A stretch of 8,858 nt of DNA from Candidatus Omnitrophota bacterium (GTDB taxonomy: Bacteria; Omnitrophota; Omnitrophia; Omnitrophales; Abzuiibacteriaceae): the NCBI GenBank assembly GCA_016206995.1, contig JACQQN010000127.1:1-8858 (forward strand). Direction: 5' to 3'. Below, one piece after another: positions 1-7,800 of this stretch. Each line of letters starts with the position of its first letter. Within the stretch, counting starts at the first letter, position 1. Both the position numbers and the translations under genes were made by a program. The notes under the pieces are model-generated. The model was given only the letters and a program-made list of their open reading frames with translations. It was not told where the DNA came from and ran no database searches.

Positions 1-1403
1 TCACAAACCGAATTGGCGATATTGGTTTCTTCATCGGAATCGCCCTTCTCTTTTACGCAACCGGAACTGTGAATTTTCTTGATATGAATCATGAATTTTT
101 TCATCTTCACCACGAAGCGATTCTTGGAATCGCAGCAATTTTTCTCTTTTGCGGGGCAATTGGAAAATCTGCTCAATTTCCGCTTCACGTTTGGCTGCCA
201 GATGCGATGGAGGGCCCAACGCCTGTGAGCGCTTTGATTCATGCTGCAACAATGGTCGCGGCGGGCGTTTACCTTGTGGCAAGACTTTTCCCGCTCTTTG
301 AAGTTTTTCCAAATTCCGCGCAAGTAGTTGCTGTTATTGGAACCATCACAGCATGCCTCGGTGCTTTTATTGCTATTACCGCAACGGATATTAAAAAAGT
401 ACTCGCGTACTCAACTATCAGCCAACTCGGCTACATGATTGCAGCGCTTGGGGTTGGGGGCTTGAACGCAGGAACCTTTCATTTAATGACACACGCCTTC
501 TTCAAAGCGCTTCTTTTCTTAGGGGCTGGAAGTGTCATTCACGGAACTGGAACCCAAGACATCCGGGAAATGGGCGGGCTTCTTAAATCAATGCCAAAAA
601 CTGCGATTACTTTTATTATCGGAACGATTGCGATTGCAGGCGTTCCACCTTTTTCAGGATTTTGGAGTAAAGATGAAATTTTAACGCATGCGTTTCTCTC
701 CGGGCATCAAGTGATTTTTGCGCTTCTTTTAATTACCGCTTTTTTCACAGCTTTTTACATGTTTCGATTGGTATTTCTCACGTTCTTCGGAAAAACGCGC
801 GGGCACATTCACGCTCATGAGTCCCCAAATGTCATGACGATTCCTTTAATGATCCTTGCCTTTTTTGCGATTGTCTCGGGCCTCCCCGGTTCGCCATTCA
901 TGCATCACTTGTTTCAAAGCTTCATGAGCGGCGGACATGAAGTTGCAGAACCAAATTACCGACTAATGCTTCTTTCAACCGTTGTTTCGTCTATCGCAAT
1001 TCTTCTCGCTTACATTTTTTATGTTGTCAAAACAGATCTCCCAATCCGTATGGGTAAGCTGCTAAAACCACTCTACATCGCTTCATCCAATAAGCTATGG
1101 TTTGATGAACTTTATCAAGCGACTGTGATCCGGGGATTTAGATGGATCGCCTCATCTTTTTTTGGTTTTGACGTGAAAGTGATTGATGGTGCTGTAAATG
1201 GTAGTGCTGTCTTTACGATATTCTTAAGCAGAATCAAAAACTGGTTTGATCAATATATTGTGGATGGTGCGGTTAACTTTGTCGGGTTTGTTACAAGAGC
1301 TACCAGTTTTATTTTAAGACTGGTTCAAACAGGTTTTATTCACCATTACCTTTTCTTTTTGTTGATGGGTCTTTTGTTCATGTTGTATGGAATCGCGAAA
1401 TAA
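1..1403 (+). CDS. nuoL: NADH-quinone oxidoreductase subunit L (5' partial)
   Basis: Proton-pumping antiporter-like subunit at the far end of the membrane arm of respiratory complex I. The frame is open from base 3 to the window edge, and the first codons read TNRIGDIGFFIGI, a classic NuoL stretch, so the GTG at 69 is not the start. About 466 codons are visible; the family usually has 610-650 residues, so roughly 150-180 N-terminal residues, including the TM5 glutamate, lie outside. Conserved segments seen are GKSAQFPLHVWLPDAMEGPT (its Lys, codon 165-167, corresponds to E. coli K229), THAFFKALLF (His 492-494 and Lys 504-506, the H338/K342 pair) and PPFSGFWSKDEIL (Lys 669-671 and Asp 672-674, the K399/D400 pair). 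The C-terminal part, with FDELY, DGAVN and a final hydrophobic helix, fits the lateral helix and last transmembrane segment of NuoL. It lies first in a nuoL-nuoM-nuoN run. The identification is firm; residue equivalences are from memory of the E. coli protein. Confidence 0.97.
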   Translation, partial: TNRIGDIGFFIGIALLFYATGTVNFLDMNHEFFHLHHEAILGIAAIFLFCGAIGKSAQFPLHVWLPDAMEGPTPVSALIHAATMVAAGVYLVARLFPLFEVFPNSAQVVAVIGTITACLGAFIAITATDIKKVLAYSTISQLGYMIAALGVGGLNAGTFHLMTHAFFKALLFLGAGSVIHGTGTQDIREMGGLLKSMPKTAITFIIGTIAIAGVPPFSGFWSKDEILTHAFLSGHQVIFALLLITAFFTAFYMFRLVFLTFFGKTRGHIHAHESPNVMTIPLMILAFFAIVSGLPGSPFMHHLFQSFMSGGHEVAEPNYRLMLLSTVVSSIAILLAYIFYVVKTDLPIRMGKLLKPLYIASSNKLWFDELYQATVIRGFRWIASSFFGFDVKVIDGAVNGSAVFTIFLSRIKNWFDQYIVDGAVNFVGFVTRATSFILRLVQTGFIHHYLFFLLMGLLFMLYGIAK

Positions 1404-1410
1404 CCCCCTC

Positions 1411-1454
1411 ACCCCTTTCCTCTCCCCTGAGGGGAGAGGATTAAGAAGAGGGGT
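1411..1454. repeat. GC-rich palindrome in the nuoL-nuoM gap
   Basis: A perfect inverted repeat has arms CCTCTCCCC (1419-1427) and GGGGAGAGG (1431-1439) around a TGA loop. An outer pair, ACCCCT (1411-1416) with AGGGGT (1449-1454), could extend it across an internal bulge. No T-run follows, so it does not look like an intrinsic terminator. It is better read as an intergenic palindromic repeat, or as an RNA stem that stabilises or partly attenuates the transcript between nuoL and nuoM. Similar CCTCTCCCC/GGGGAGAGG palindromes occur between genes in many bacteria (general knowledge, not checked here). Confidence 0.7.
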
Positions 1455-1460
1455 AAATGT

Positions 1461-1467
1461 GAAAGGA
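1461..1467 (+). promoter_or_regulatory. Ribosome binding site of nuoM
   Basis: GAAAGGA lies 8 bases before the ATG at 1476. It fixes the nuoM start and shows that the gene has its own initiation signal after the 72-base gap that follows nuoL. Confidence 0.75.
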
Positions 1468-1475
1468 ACTTTGTC

Positions 1476-2945
1476 ATGAATTTTCCAATTTTAACGTGGA
1501 TGATTTTTCTACCAATTCTGGGAATGTTGGCGATTATGTTGACCCCGAAGGACAACAAAAACCTAATCCGCCAAATCGCAACCGGGGCAAGCGGGATCGT
1601 ATTGATTCTCTCAGTTTGGCTTGTTCTCCAATTTGTTCCGAGCAACCCATCCATTCAATTTACAGAAAAAATTGCCTGGATCCCCCAACTTAATGTTTAT
1701 TATTTCCTAGGTGTTGACGGAATCAGTATTTCCATGGTTCTCCTCACCGCACTGATTTCCTTTCTTGCCTGCGTCGCCAGCTTTGGAATTGAGGAACGCG
1801 TTAAGGAATACTTCGCGCTTTATCTTTTACTTGAAACCGGGATGATGGGGACATTCCTGGCGCTTGACCTCTTCCTTTTTTATGTATTCTGGGAAATTGT
1901 CTTGGTTCCGATGTATTTCTTGATTGGTATTTGGGGCGGCCCAAGAAAAGAATATGCGGCAATTAAGTTTTTCCTTTATACACTTTTCGGGAGTCTTTTT
2001 ATGCTCCTCGGGATCCTTGCGCTTTATTTTGCAAGTGAACCGAGAACGTTTGACATGATTGCGTTACGAAACAATTCATTTGGGCTGGGTTTTCAACAGG
2101 TCATTTTCATGGCACTTTTCCTTGGATTCGCAATCAAAGTTCCGATTTTTCCATTCCACACCTGGCTTCCAGATGCACACGTCGAAGCGCCAACGCCCAT
2201 CAGCGTGATTCTTGCCGGCGTCCTTCTTAAAATGGGAACATACGGATTTTTTAGGATTAGTTATCCAATTGTCCCGCTCGGCGCTAAGTGGTTTGCGCCC
2301 GCGATGGGAATTCTTGCTTTAATTGGAATTGTTTATGGAGGTTTCGTGGCATTTGCACAAACAGATTTTAAGAAAATGGTCGCTTATTCAAGCGTGAGTC
2401 ACATGGGTTTTATCTTGCTCGGGCTTGCTGCCATGACACCAACAGCTATGAATGGCGCGCTGCTTCAAATGTTCAACCATGGCACGATCACGGGAATGCT
2501 CTTCTTATTGGTTGGCGTTTTATATGATCGGGCTCACACGCGCGACCTAAATGCATTCGGTGGGCTTGGTGTGAATATGAAAGTTTATGCCGGAATTCTT
2601 GTTTTTGCTTCGCTTGCTTCACTTGGGCTGCCGGGTTTGAGTGGGTTCATCAGTGAATTTATGACGCTTCTCGGAAGCTTTAAAGTTTTCCCTTGGATCA
2701 CAGGGTTTTCTTGCATCGGAATTTTGCTTGCTGCTTGTTACCTTCTTTACATGGTACAACGCGTGATTCTTGGGAAATTAAACCCGAAATGGGAAAAGTT
2801 AAGCGATATTAGCGCTCGTGAAATTTTTACACTCGCGCCGCTCATGGTGATCATTTTAGCGATTGGAATTTACCCACAAGTAATTTTGAAGTTTTTGACG
2901 CCTTCGATCAATGCTTTAGTCCAACAACTCGGGAGCATTTTCTAA
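1476..2945 (+). CDS. nuoM: NADH-quinone oxidoreductase subunit M
   Basis: Complete 489-residue antiporter-like membrane subunit of complex I, close to the usual 480-510 residues, which in the family forms 14 transmembrane helices and one proton channel. Key residues are in place: Glu140 in LFYVFWEIVLVPMYFLIG (E144 in E. coli), Lys221 in GFAIKVPIFPFHTWLPDAH (K234), Lys252 in GVLLKMGTYG (K265), His335 in MFNHGTITGMLFL, and Glu394 in GLPGLSGFISEFMTLLGSF (E407). The VEAPTPISVILAG stretch and the AYSSVSHMGF loop distinguish NuoM from NuoL and NuoN. The ATG start is supported by a GAAAGGA ribosome site 8 bases upstream and by a hydrophobic N-terminus typical of NuoM. It ends one base before nuoN. 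Nothing is truncated or missing, so an active pump is expected. Related Mrp or hydrogenase antiporter subunits are an alternative in principle, but the L-M-N order argues for complex I. Confidence 0.98.
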   Translation: MNFPILTWMIFLPILGMLAIMLTPKDNKNLIRQIATGASGIVLILSVWLVLQFVPSNPSIQFTEKIAWIPQLNVYYFLGVDGISISMVLLTALISFLACVASFGIEERVKEYFALYLLLETGMMGTFLALDLFLFYVFWEIVLVPMYFLIGIWGGPRKEYAAIKFFLYTLFGSLFMLLGILALYFASEPRTFDMIALRNNSFGLGFQQVIFMALFLGFAIKVPIFPFHTWLPDAHVEAPTPISVILAGVLLKMGTYGFFRISYPIVPLGAKWFAPAMGILALIGIVYGGFVAFAQTDFKKMVAYSSVSHMGFILLGLAAMTPTAMNGALLQMFNHGTITGMLFLLVGVLYDRAHTRDLNAFGGLGVNMKVYAGILVFASLASLGLPGLSGFISEFMTLLGSFKVFPWITGFSCIGILLAACYLLYMVQRVILGKLNPKWEKLSDISAREIFTLAPLMVIILAIGIYPQVILKFLTPSINALVQQLGSIF

Positions 2946-2946
2946 A

Positions 2947-4380
2947 ATGAATGCCCTTCAAAGTTTAAATTACTTTGTACCAGAGTTGGTTCTGGCCAGT
3001 GCGCCGCTCGCCATTGTACTTTTTGATCTTTTTGGATTCACAAAGAAATGGCTTGGACTTCTTTCAATTGCTTTTTTAATCGCGGTTGGCTTTTTATTAA
3101 CACGTTACCACGCGCCTGCGTTGCTTTTTTCTGGTCTTTATGTGATTGACGATTTTTCGCTCCTTTTTAAAACGCTGGTTCTTTTAATGGTAGGGCTCCC
3201 CACGCTCACCGCAATTTCTTCTGATGTAATCCCTGAAAAGCAAAAAGGAGAGTTCTTTTCCTTGATGCTTGCAGTCGCCTTCTTATTAATAACAATGGGC
3301 TCTACTACAAATCTCTTAATGATCTTTCTTGCTACTGAGTCTGTTTCCATAACCTCCTATATTTTGTCGGGTTTTCAAAAGTTCAACAAAAAATCAAGTG
3401 AAGCCGGTTTGAAATACCTTCTTTTTGGTTCAGTTGCTTCTGCGACCATGCTTTTCGGAATCTCTCTTCTTTTCGGTTTAACCGGAACACTTGAACTGAC
3501 ACAAATGTCTTCCTTGATCGCACAAAATGCACCCACCAATCTTCTTTGTGCAATCGCAGCGCTTCTATTTATATTAGTGGGCCTCGGCTTTAAAATCTCG
3601 ATGGCACCTTTTCACATGTGGGCGCCGGACGTTTATGAAGGCGCACCAACGCCCGTTACCGCATTCCTCACTGTCGCACCTAAAAGCTTAGGGTTTCTGG
3701 TTATCTTCCGGATACTTGCCACCGCATTTGGATTTGCGGTTGGCGAGTGGAGTGAGTTATTTGTGGTGCTCGCGATTTTAACCATGACCATTGGGAATGT
3801 GGTTGCCGTTTCACAAACAAACGTCAAACGACTACTCGCTTATTCAAGCATTGCTCAAGCTGGATACATTCTCATGGGCTTTGCTGCCGCTAACAAAACC
3901 GGCGCTCAAGCCGTCTTTATTTACCTGATTACTTACCTTTTCACTAATCTTGGTGCTTTCTTAACGGTCGCTGCTGTGGAGCAAAGTGAAAAAGCAAACC
4001 ATTTGGATACTTACAACGGCCTCGCAAAAAGGAGTCCTTTTCTTGCATTTTCGCTTACCATTTTTCTGCTCTCGCTTGCCGGGATTCCACCACTTGCCGG
4101 ATTCATTGCCAAGTGGTATGTCTTCGCAGGAGCCGTTCAAGGAAAGTTGATCACGCTTGCCGTGGTCGCTGCCTTGAACAGTGCTGTCGCCGGGTTTTAC
4201 TATTTCAAAATTGTAAAAGCCATGTATCTCTCAACGCCGCAGAAAACAAATGCGGTTTCATATAGCGGCTATGCGTTTGTTGTCATCCTCATTGCGCTTG
4301 CCGGAACCTTTGCAATCGGCCTTTTCCCCTCTCCCATTCTCTCCCTCGTAGCGAATACCCTGAGTTCTTTCACGGTTTAA
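2947..4380 (+). CDS. nuoN: NADH-quinone oxidoreductase subunit N
   Basis: Complete 477-residue third antiporter-like subunit of the complex I membrane arm, matching the usual 470-490 residues. The channel residues are Glu131 in FLATESVSITSYILSGF (E133 in E. coli), Lys216 in GLGFKISMAPFHMWAPDVYE (K217), Lys246 in TVAPKSLGF (K247) and Lys389 in GIPPLAGFIAKWYVF (K395). The MWAPDVYEGAPTPVTAF motif is diagnostic of NuoN. The start codon lies one base after the nuoM stop, and a GGGAG Shine-Dalgarno-like run (2931-2935) inside the end of nuoM sits 11 bases upstream. Translation is therefore probably coupled to nuoM. It is the last gene of the nuo operon in the usual order, and no further nuo gene follows. 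The structured element and T-run just downstream may end the operon transcript. Confidence 0.98.
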   Translation: MNALQSLNYFVPELVLASAPLAIVLFDLFGFTKKWLGLLSIAFLIAVGFLLTRYHAPALLFSGLYVIDDFSLLFKTLVLLMVGLPTLTAISSDVIPEKQKGEFFSLMLAVAFLLITMGSTTNLLMIFLATESVSITSYILSGFQKFNKKSSEAGLKYLLFGSVASATMLFGISLLFGLTGTLELTQMSSLIAQNAPTNLLCAIAALLFILVGLGFKISMAPFHMWAPDVYEGAPTPVTAFLTVAPKSLGFLVIFRILATAFGFAVGEWSELFVVLAILTMTIGNVVAVSQTNVKRLLAYSSIAQAGYILMGFAAANKTGAQAVFIYLITYLFTNLGAFLTVAAVEQSEKANHLDTYNGLAKRSPFLAFSLTIFLLSLAGIPPLAGFIAKWYVFAGAVQGKLITLAVVAALNSAVAGFYYFKIVKAMYLSTPQKTNAVSYSGYAFVVILIALAGTFAIGLFPSPILSLVANTLSSFTV

Positions 4381-4400
4381 AGATCAAGTTAACCTAAGAC

Positions 4401-4549
4401 AAGGGGGACAGTTTGCCCGCCACACAGCGGAGCAGTGCCGTACGTAATTTGCGGCAAAGCTGGCGAGGTCCGTCTCAAAAATTGCATCGATTACTTTGCG
4501 GACGGGTCTCGCCGCGATTTTTGGCGGAGAGTAAAAACCTGTCCCCCTT
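4401..4549. repeat. 149-bp inverted-repeat-bounded structured element
   Basis: Perfect 11-base terminal inverted repeats AAGGGGGACAG (4401-4411) and CTGTCCCCCTT (4539-4549) enclose a nested fold. CCGCC (4417-4421) can pair with GGCGG (4523-4527). TGCCG (4436-4440) pairs with CGGCA (4452-4456). GGCGAGGTCCGTC (4462-4474) pairs with GACGGGTCTCGCC (4501-4513) over 13 positions, 2 of them G-U, around a 26-base loop. There is no open reading frame of note. The layout resembles a small non-autonomous element of the REP/REPIN or MITE type. GGGGACAG-type ends are, from general recollection, often seen beside REP-associated Y1 transposases, but none is visible here. Alternatively it is a structured RNA in the nuoN 3' region. 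The pairing is seen directly; the mobile interpretation is inference. Confidence 0.6.
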
Positions 4550-4553
4550 TTTT
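4539..4553 (+). terminator. Possible terminator downstream of nuoN
   Basis: The right arm CTGTCCCCC is followed directly by six T residues (4548-4553). With the distant left arm at 4401-4411 and the nested stems it could act as an intrinsic terminator of the nuo operon. The long separation of the arms makes it atypical, so this role is tentative. Confidence 0.35.
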
Positions 4554-4701
4554 ATGAGTGTCCCCTTTTTTGGCATCCGTTAATAAGCGTTAAGTCTCTA
4601 CTCTCCTTCTATCTCTGACTTTCTTTAGCATTAAAGTAAGTAAAATACTCGGCCCGGGGTGTGATTGTATTCAAAGAACGAGATGCTAAACTTAAATTGA
4701 G
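4550..4701 (+). other. Intergenic region upstream of the large secreted-protein gene
   Basis: No gene is seen. It begins with a second, partial copy of the preceding element's right end, GTGTCCCCTTTTTT (4558-4571). A T- and A-rich stretch follows (about 4610-4646) containing TAAAAT (4641-4646), a possible -10 box whose -35 partner (TGACTT, 4616-4621, 19-base spacing) is poor. Another weak pair is TTGTAT (4665-4670) with TAAACT (4687-4692), but it would leave almost no leader. The promoter of the downstream gene probably lies here but cannot be placed with confidence. No tRNA, small RNA or riboswitch is recognised. Confidence 0.45.
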
Positions 4702-4839
4702 ATGAAAAACATAACACCAAAACCAAAATCAAAAAATGGACGAAGCGGGAAAACAAGCCAAAAGACTTTCCGAATTTTCACGCTTGTGGCTACATTCCTA
4801 TTAATATCGCTCACCGCGTGGACCGGCGTTGCTTTTAGC
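4702..4839 (+). other. Signal peptide region of the large secreted protein
   Basis: Residues 1-24 are rich in Lys, Arg, Ser and Thr with no acidic residue. They are followed by a hydrophobic core (about residues 25-39, IFTLVATFLLISLTA) and the sequence Ala44-Phe-Ser46, which satisfies the -3/-1 rule for cleavage before Ala47. Cys49 follows closely, but the preceding residues (FSAD) do not form a lipobox, so signal peptidase I export is more likely than a lipoprotein. Confidence 0.75.
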
Positions 4840-7800
4840 GCCGATTGCCAGTTCAAAACAAAGGACTGGCGCAGTGTAAAATCCCACGGATCTGGAGAAT
4901 TAGCAGTTGGAGAAATGGCAATCCGATTATGTCCTTATACAAAATGCTTCGAGCCGAGAAATGGTGTGAGTACAATTAAAGCCTATTTTAACTATCCTAT
5001 TGAGCCAACCACCTTCACCCCAGATCGGGTAACTATCTTGGCTTTTGATAAGAATGGCAATCCCGTCTCCGGTTTTGCAATCACCGATACAAGTGTTGAC
5101 CAGAACAATCGTACAATCGGCGTTATTAACCTAAATCCGCCTTTGAATCAGTTTCCAGGGAGCGTTACTTTTCGCGTTGCATTCAAGAATGGAATTACAG
5201 ATATAGATGGAAATTCTCTGATCGTAAATCCGCAACAGCAGGACGGCTCCGGAGCTTGGCAAGAATCTAGGGTGCATACTGGTAACCAGAATGGTGATAA
5301 CTGGGTAGATATACTTGATTGGGGTACCGAGGTAGCCAGATTTGGACACAGACTAATTGATTATCCAGATGAATTAAGGTATCCACTTAATTATTTCTCA
5401 CATCCCCGGCTAGACCTAAACGCAAATGGTGTCATTGACTCAGAAGATATGAGTTTAGTGCAGCAAAACTTTCTTTCCAGCCTTGCTCCGATTACGGCTT
5501 TGCCGGCACGTGACTTCGGTGCAACACCTGTGATTGTTTTCTCGCCTGAAGGACGCGATCAAGCAGGCGTTCAAACTTGCAGCTCACCATCGGGGTACTT
5601 TTATATCAAAGAAGGCGATAGGCTTCCGGTTGTTATCACCGCGTCTGACCCTGAGGATGGCATCCTGATCCCTGTTGTCGATCAGGGCACTTTACCAGAG
5701 GGGGCAACTTTCGCGGCGGGGAATTTCGACTGGACGCCAGGCAGCGGACAAGGAAGAAGTGATTCTTATATCGTTAGATTTACAGCCACGGACTCGAGCG
5801 GACTAGAAACCATCAAAAACGCCATCATCTTTGTGGCGGCAAAACCAACGACTGAGCTCCCCAGCAATCTTGCCGTGGAACCAACTTCTGCCTACTCCGC
5901 CAAAGTAACCTGGAACCCACCGGCCCATAGCGACGGTGTCACGCTTTCTCAGTACGAAATGAAAATCGAACACACATGGAATGACGTGACAAAAACAGTG
6001 GCTTCGACGGACGCAGGTTGGCCTTTCCCTTTACCAACACCGGTTGATGATCCGACCAAAGTACAGGGTGTATTTATCAAAGACTTGCCGTCGTATGGAA
6101 AACTTACTTTCTTCTTGAGAGTAATTGGCCATCTGGAAAGTGAACAAATCGAATCTGAATGGGCAAGTGTGGTGGTTGAGGAGCTCATGCCAAACAGTCC
6201 GCCTGTAGTCAAAAAATTCGAAATTTCGAAAAATGGTACTGTTGTTTTCGAAGCAACTCCTGAGCAACTCACCCAAGATGGTGACCTGGTTTTGACGGGC
6301 GTACCTCCGTTTTCTGTGGATGACGTTTTCACAATTGCAGAGCTTAAGTCAAAGGATGACCCCGTCATGAACAGCTTTGTTGACCCAGCCATTGAAGTCG
6401 CCACAGGCCGGGTAGCAGAGATCCGCTTAGATTTCCTTCCAAACGGAGTTGATGAGGGAGTGAAACAAACTTACACACCAGAGATTGATGAAAGCGATTT
6501 GTTTAGCACGTCTCTTAAATCTTCGGGCTCCTTTACTGCCGTGCTGAAATTAATCGATGAGGGAGGTTTGGAAAAACACATTTTCGTCCCAATAGTTGTT
6601 GTAAGAAATGCTGAAAGCCCGAAAATTACCCTTCAAGCACTAGACCCAAAAACAGAGGGCCCCCTTGATTTAACTGTACCGATGGAAGCGCCTGCACAAG
6701 TTCTTTTTGAGGTAAGTGTGGAGAGTCCAACACCGACAACAAAAATCATGTGGGATTTTGACGGGGATGGCTGGATTGACGCAACCTCGCCCATTGGTAG
6801 AACTCCTGTGAAAATGCTGCATACCTATCCAGAACCTGGCTTGGTGAATGTGCCTCAGGTTTCAGTGACCAATAAATCTGGCTATACAGATTGGGCCTCT
6901 CTTAAAATCGCAACTGCTGGAGATGCGTCGTTTCCTTTTCAATTAACGTCCGATGTGCAAGCCGTAACGGCAGACCAACCGGCCAACTTCTCTATTGAAG
7001 GGCAATTTGGCAATTATGAACTTGATCTGGATGCTGACGGGCATTTTGAGATGAGCGATTTAAACAATCCATCACCAGTTCAAAAAATTTATGGCCGCCC
7101 CGGAACTTTCTATGCGACCGCTCGAGTCACCGTGAATGGAATTCAATATCGCAAGTCCATTCTTGTCTTATCAATGGCTCCCGCCAAAAGCATTTTTGAT
7201 ATTCTCTATGTATCAGAATATTTTTCAGATGCTGGCTCAGATTTGGTAATCAAAGAAAACATTTTTCCATTTGCTGTAAGACTTAAGGATTCGGCAAAAG
7301 CTATTTCTTCCCTTGCGGAACCGGCCGATGACGCACAAATTTCAGAAATTCGGTTCCATGTTTCCGGCGCCGATGTGAATTCTGTCTTTACCTACACGAC
7401 AACGGAAGATTATCACACCATTAACAGTCGATTCTTTAAATTTTTGTTCGAACAACCTGGAACATACTACATTTTAAAAACTGTTCGAAATAATAAGGGT
7501 CTCGAAGCTTCTTCTGTATTTGTGGTGAATCAAGAGAACCCGATTTCTTCAGTCTACGTTGTAACACCTTCCGAACGTCAGCACGCACTGGGAGATGCAA
7601 TCAAAGCAACTGCATTTGCTTCAGCGCCAGCAGGGCGGACCATTGATGCGGTTCGAATCTTTGTTCAAGCAACTTCGGGTGGCCCTGTGACTGAACTTGA
7701 GGCAACTGCCTCGGAACAACCCAATGTTTATGACGCAATACTTGATATGGAGACCTTGATACAACAAAGAGCTGTGGGAGAAAATCAATTTTGTTACATA

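Noticed and set aside
69..1403. A nuoL start at the GTG at 69
   Set aside because: The frame stays open upstream to base 3 and encodes conserved NuoL sequence, so the gene simply begins outside the window.
1496..1693. 65-codon + strand open frame inside nuoM
   Set aside because: It is fully contained in the conserved nuoM coding region in another frame.
4381..4701. tRNA, CRISPR array or riboswitch in the long intergenic region
   Set aside because: There are no regularly spaced direct repeats, no cloverleaf with an anticodon arm and CCA-side stem, and no known aptamer core. The structure seen is an inverted-repeat element.
4840..4851. Possible lipobox cysteine (Cys49)
   Set aside because: The residues before the cysteine (FSAD) do not fit L-[AS]-[GA]-C; the Asp at -1 argues against lipoprotein processing.
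5949..6404. 151-codon open frame on the - strand
   Set aside because: It lies wholly inside the large secreted-protein gene in antisense. Its Ser/Thr-rich product has no recognisable motif and fits a shadow frame.
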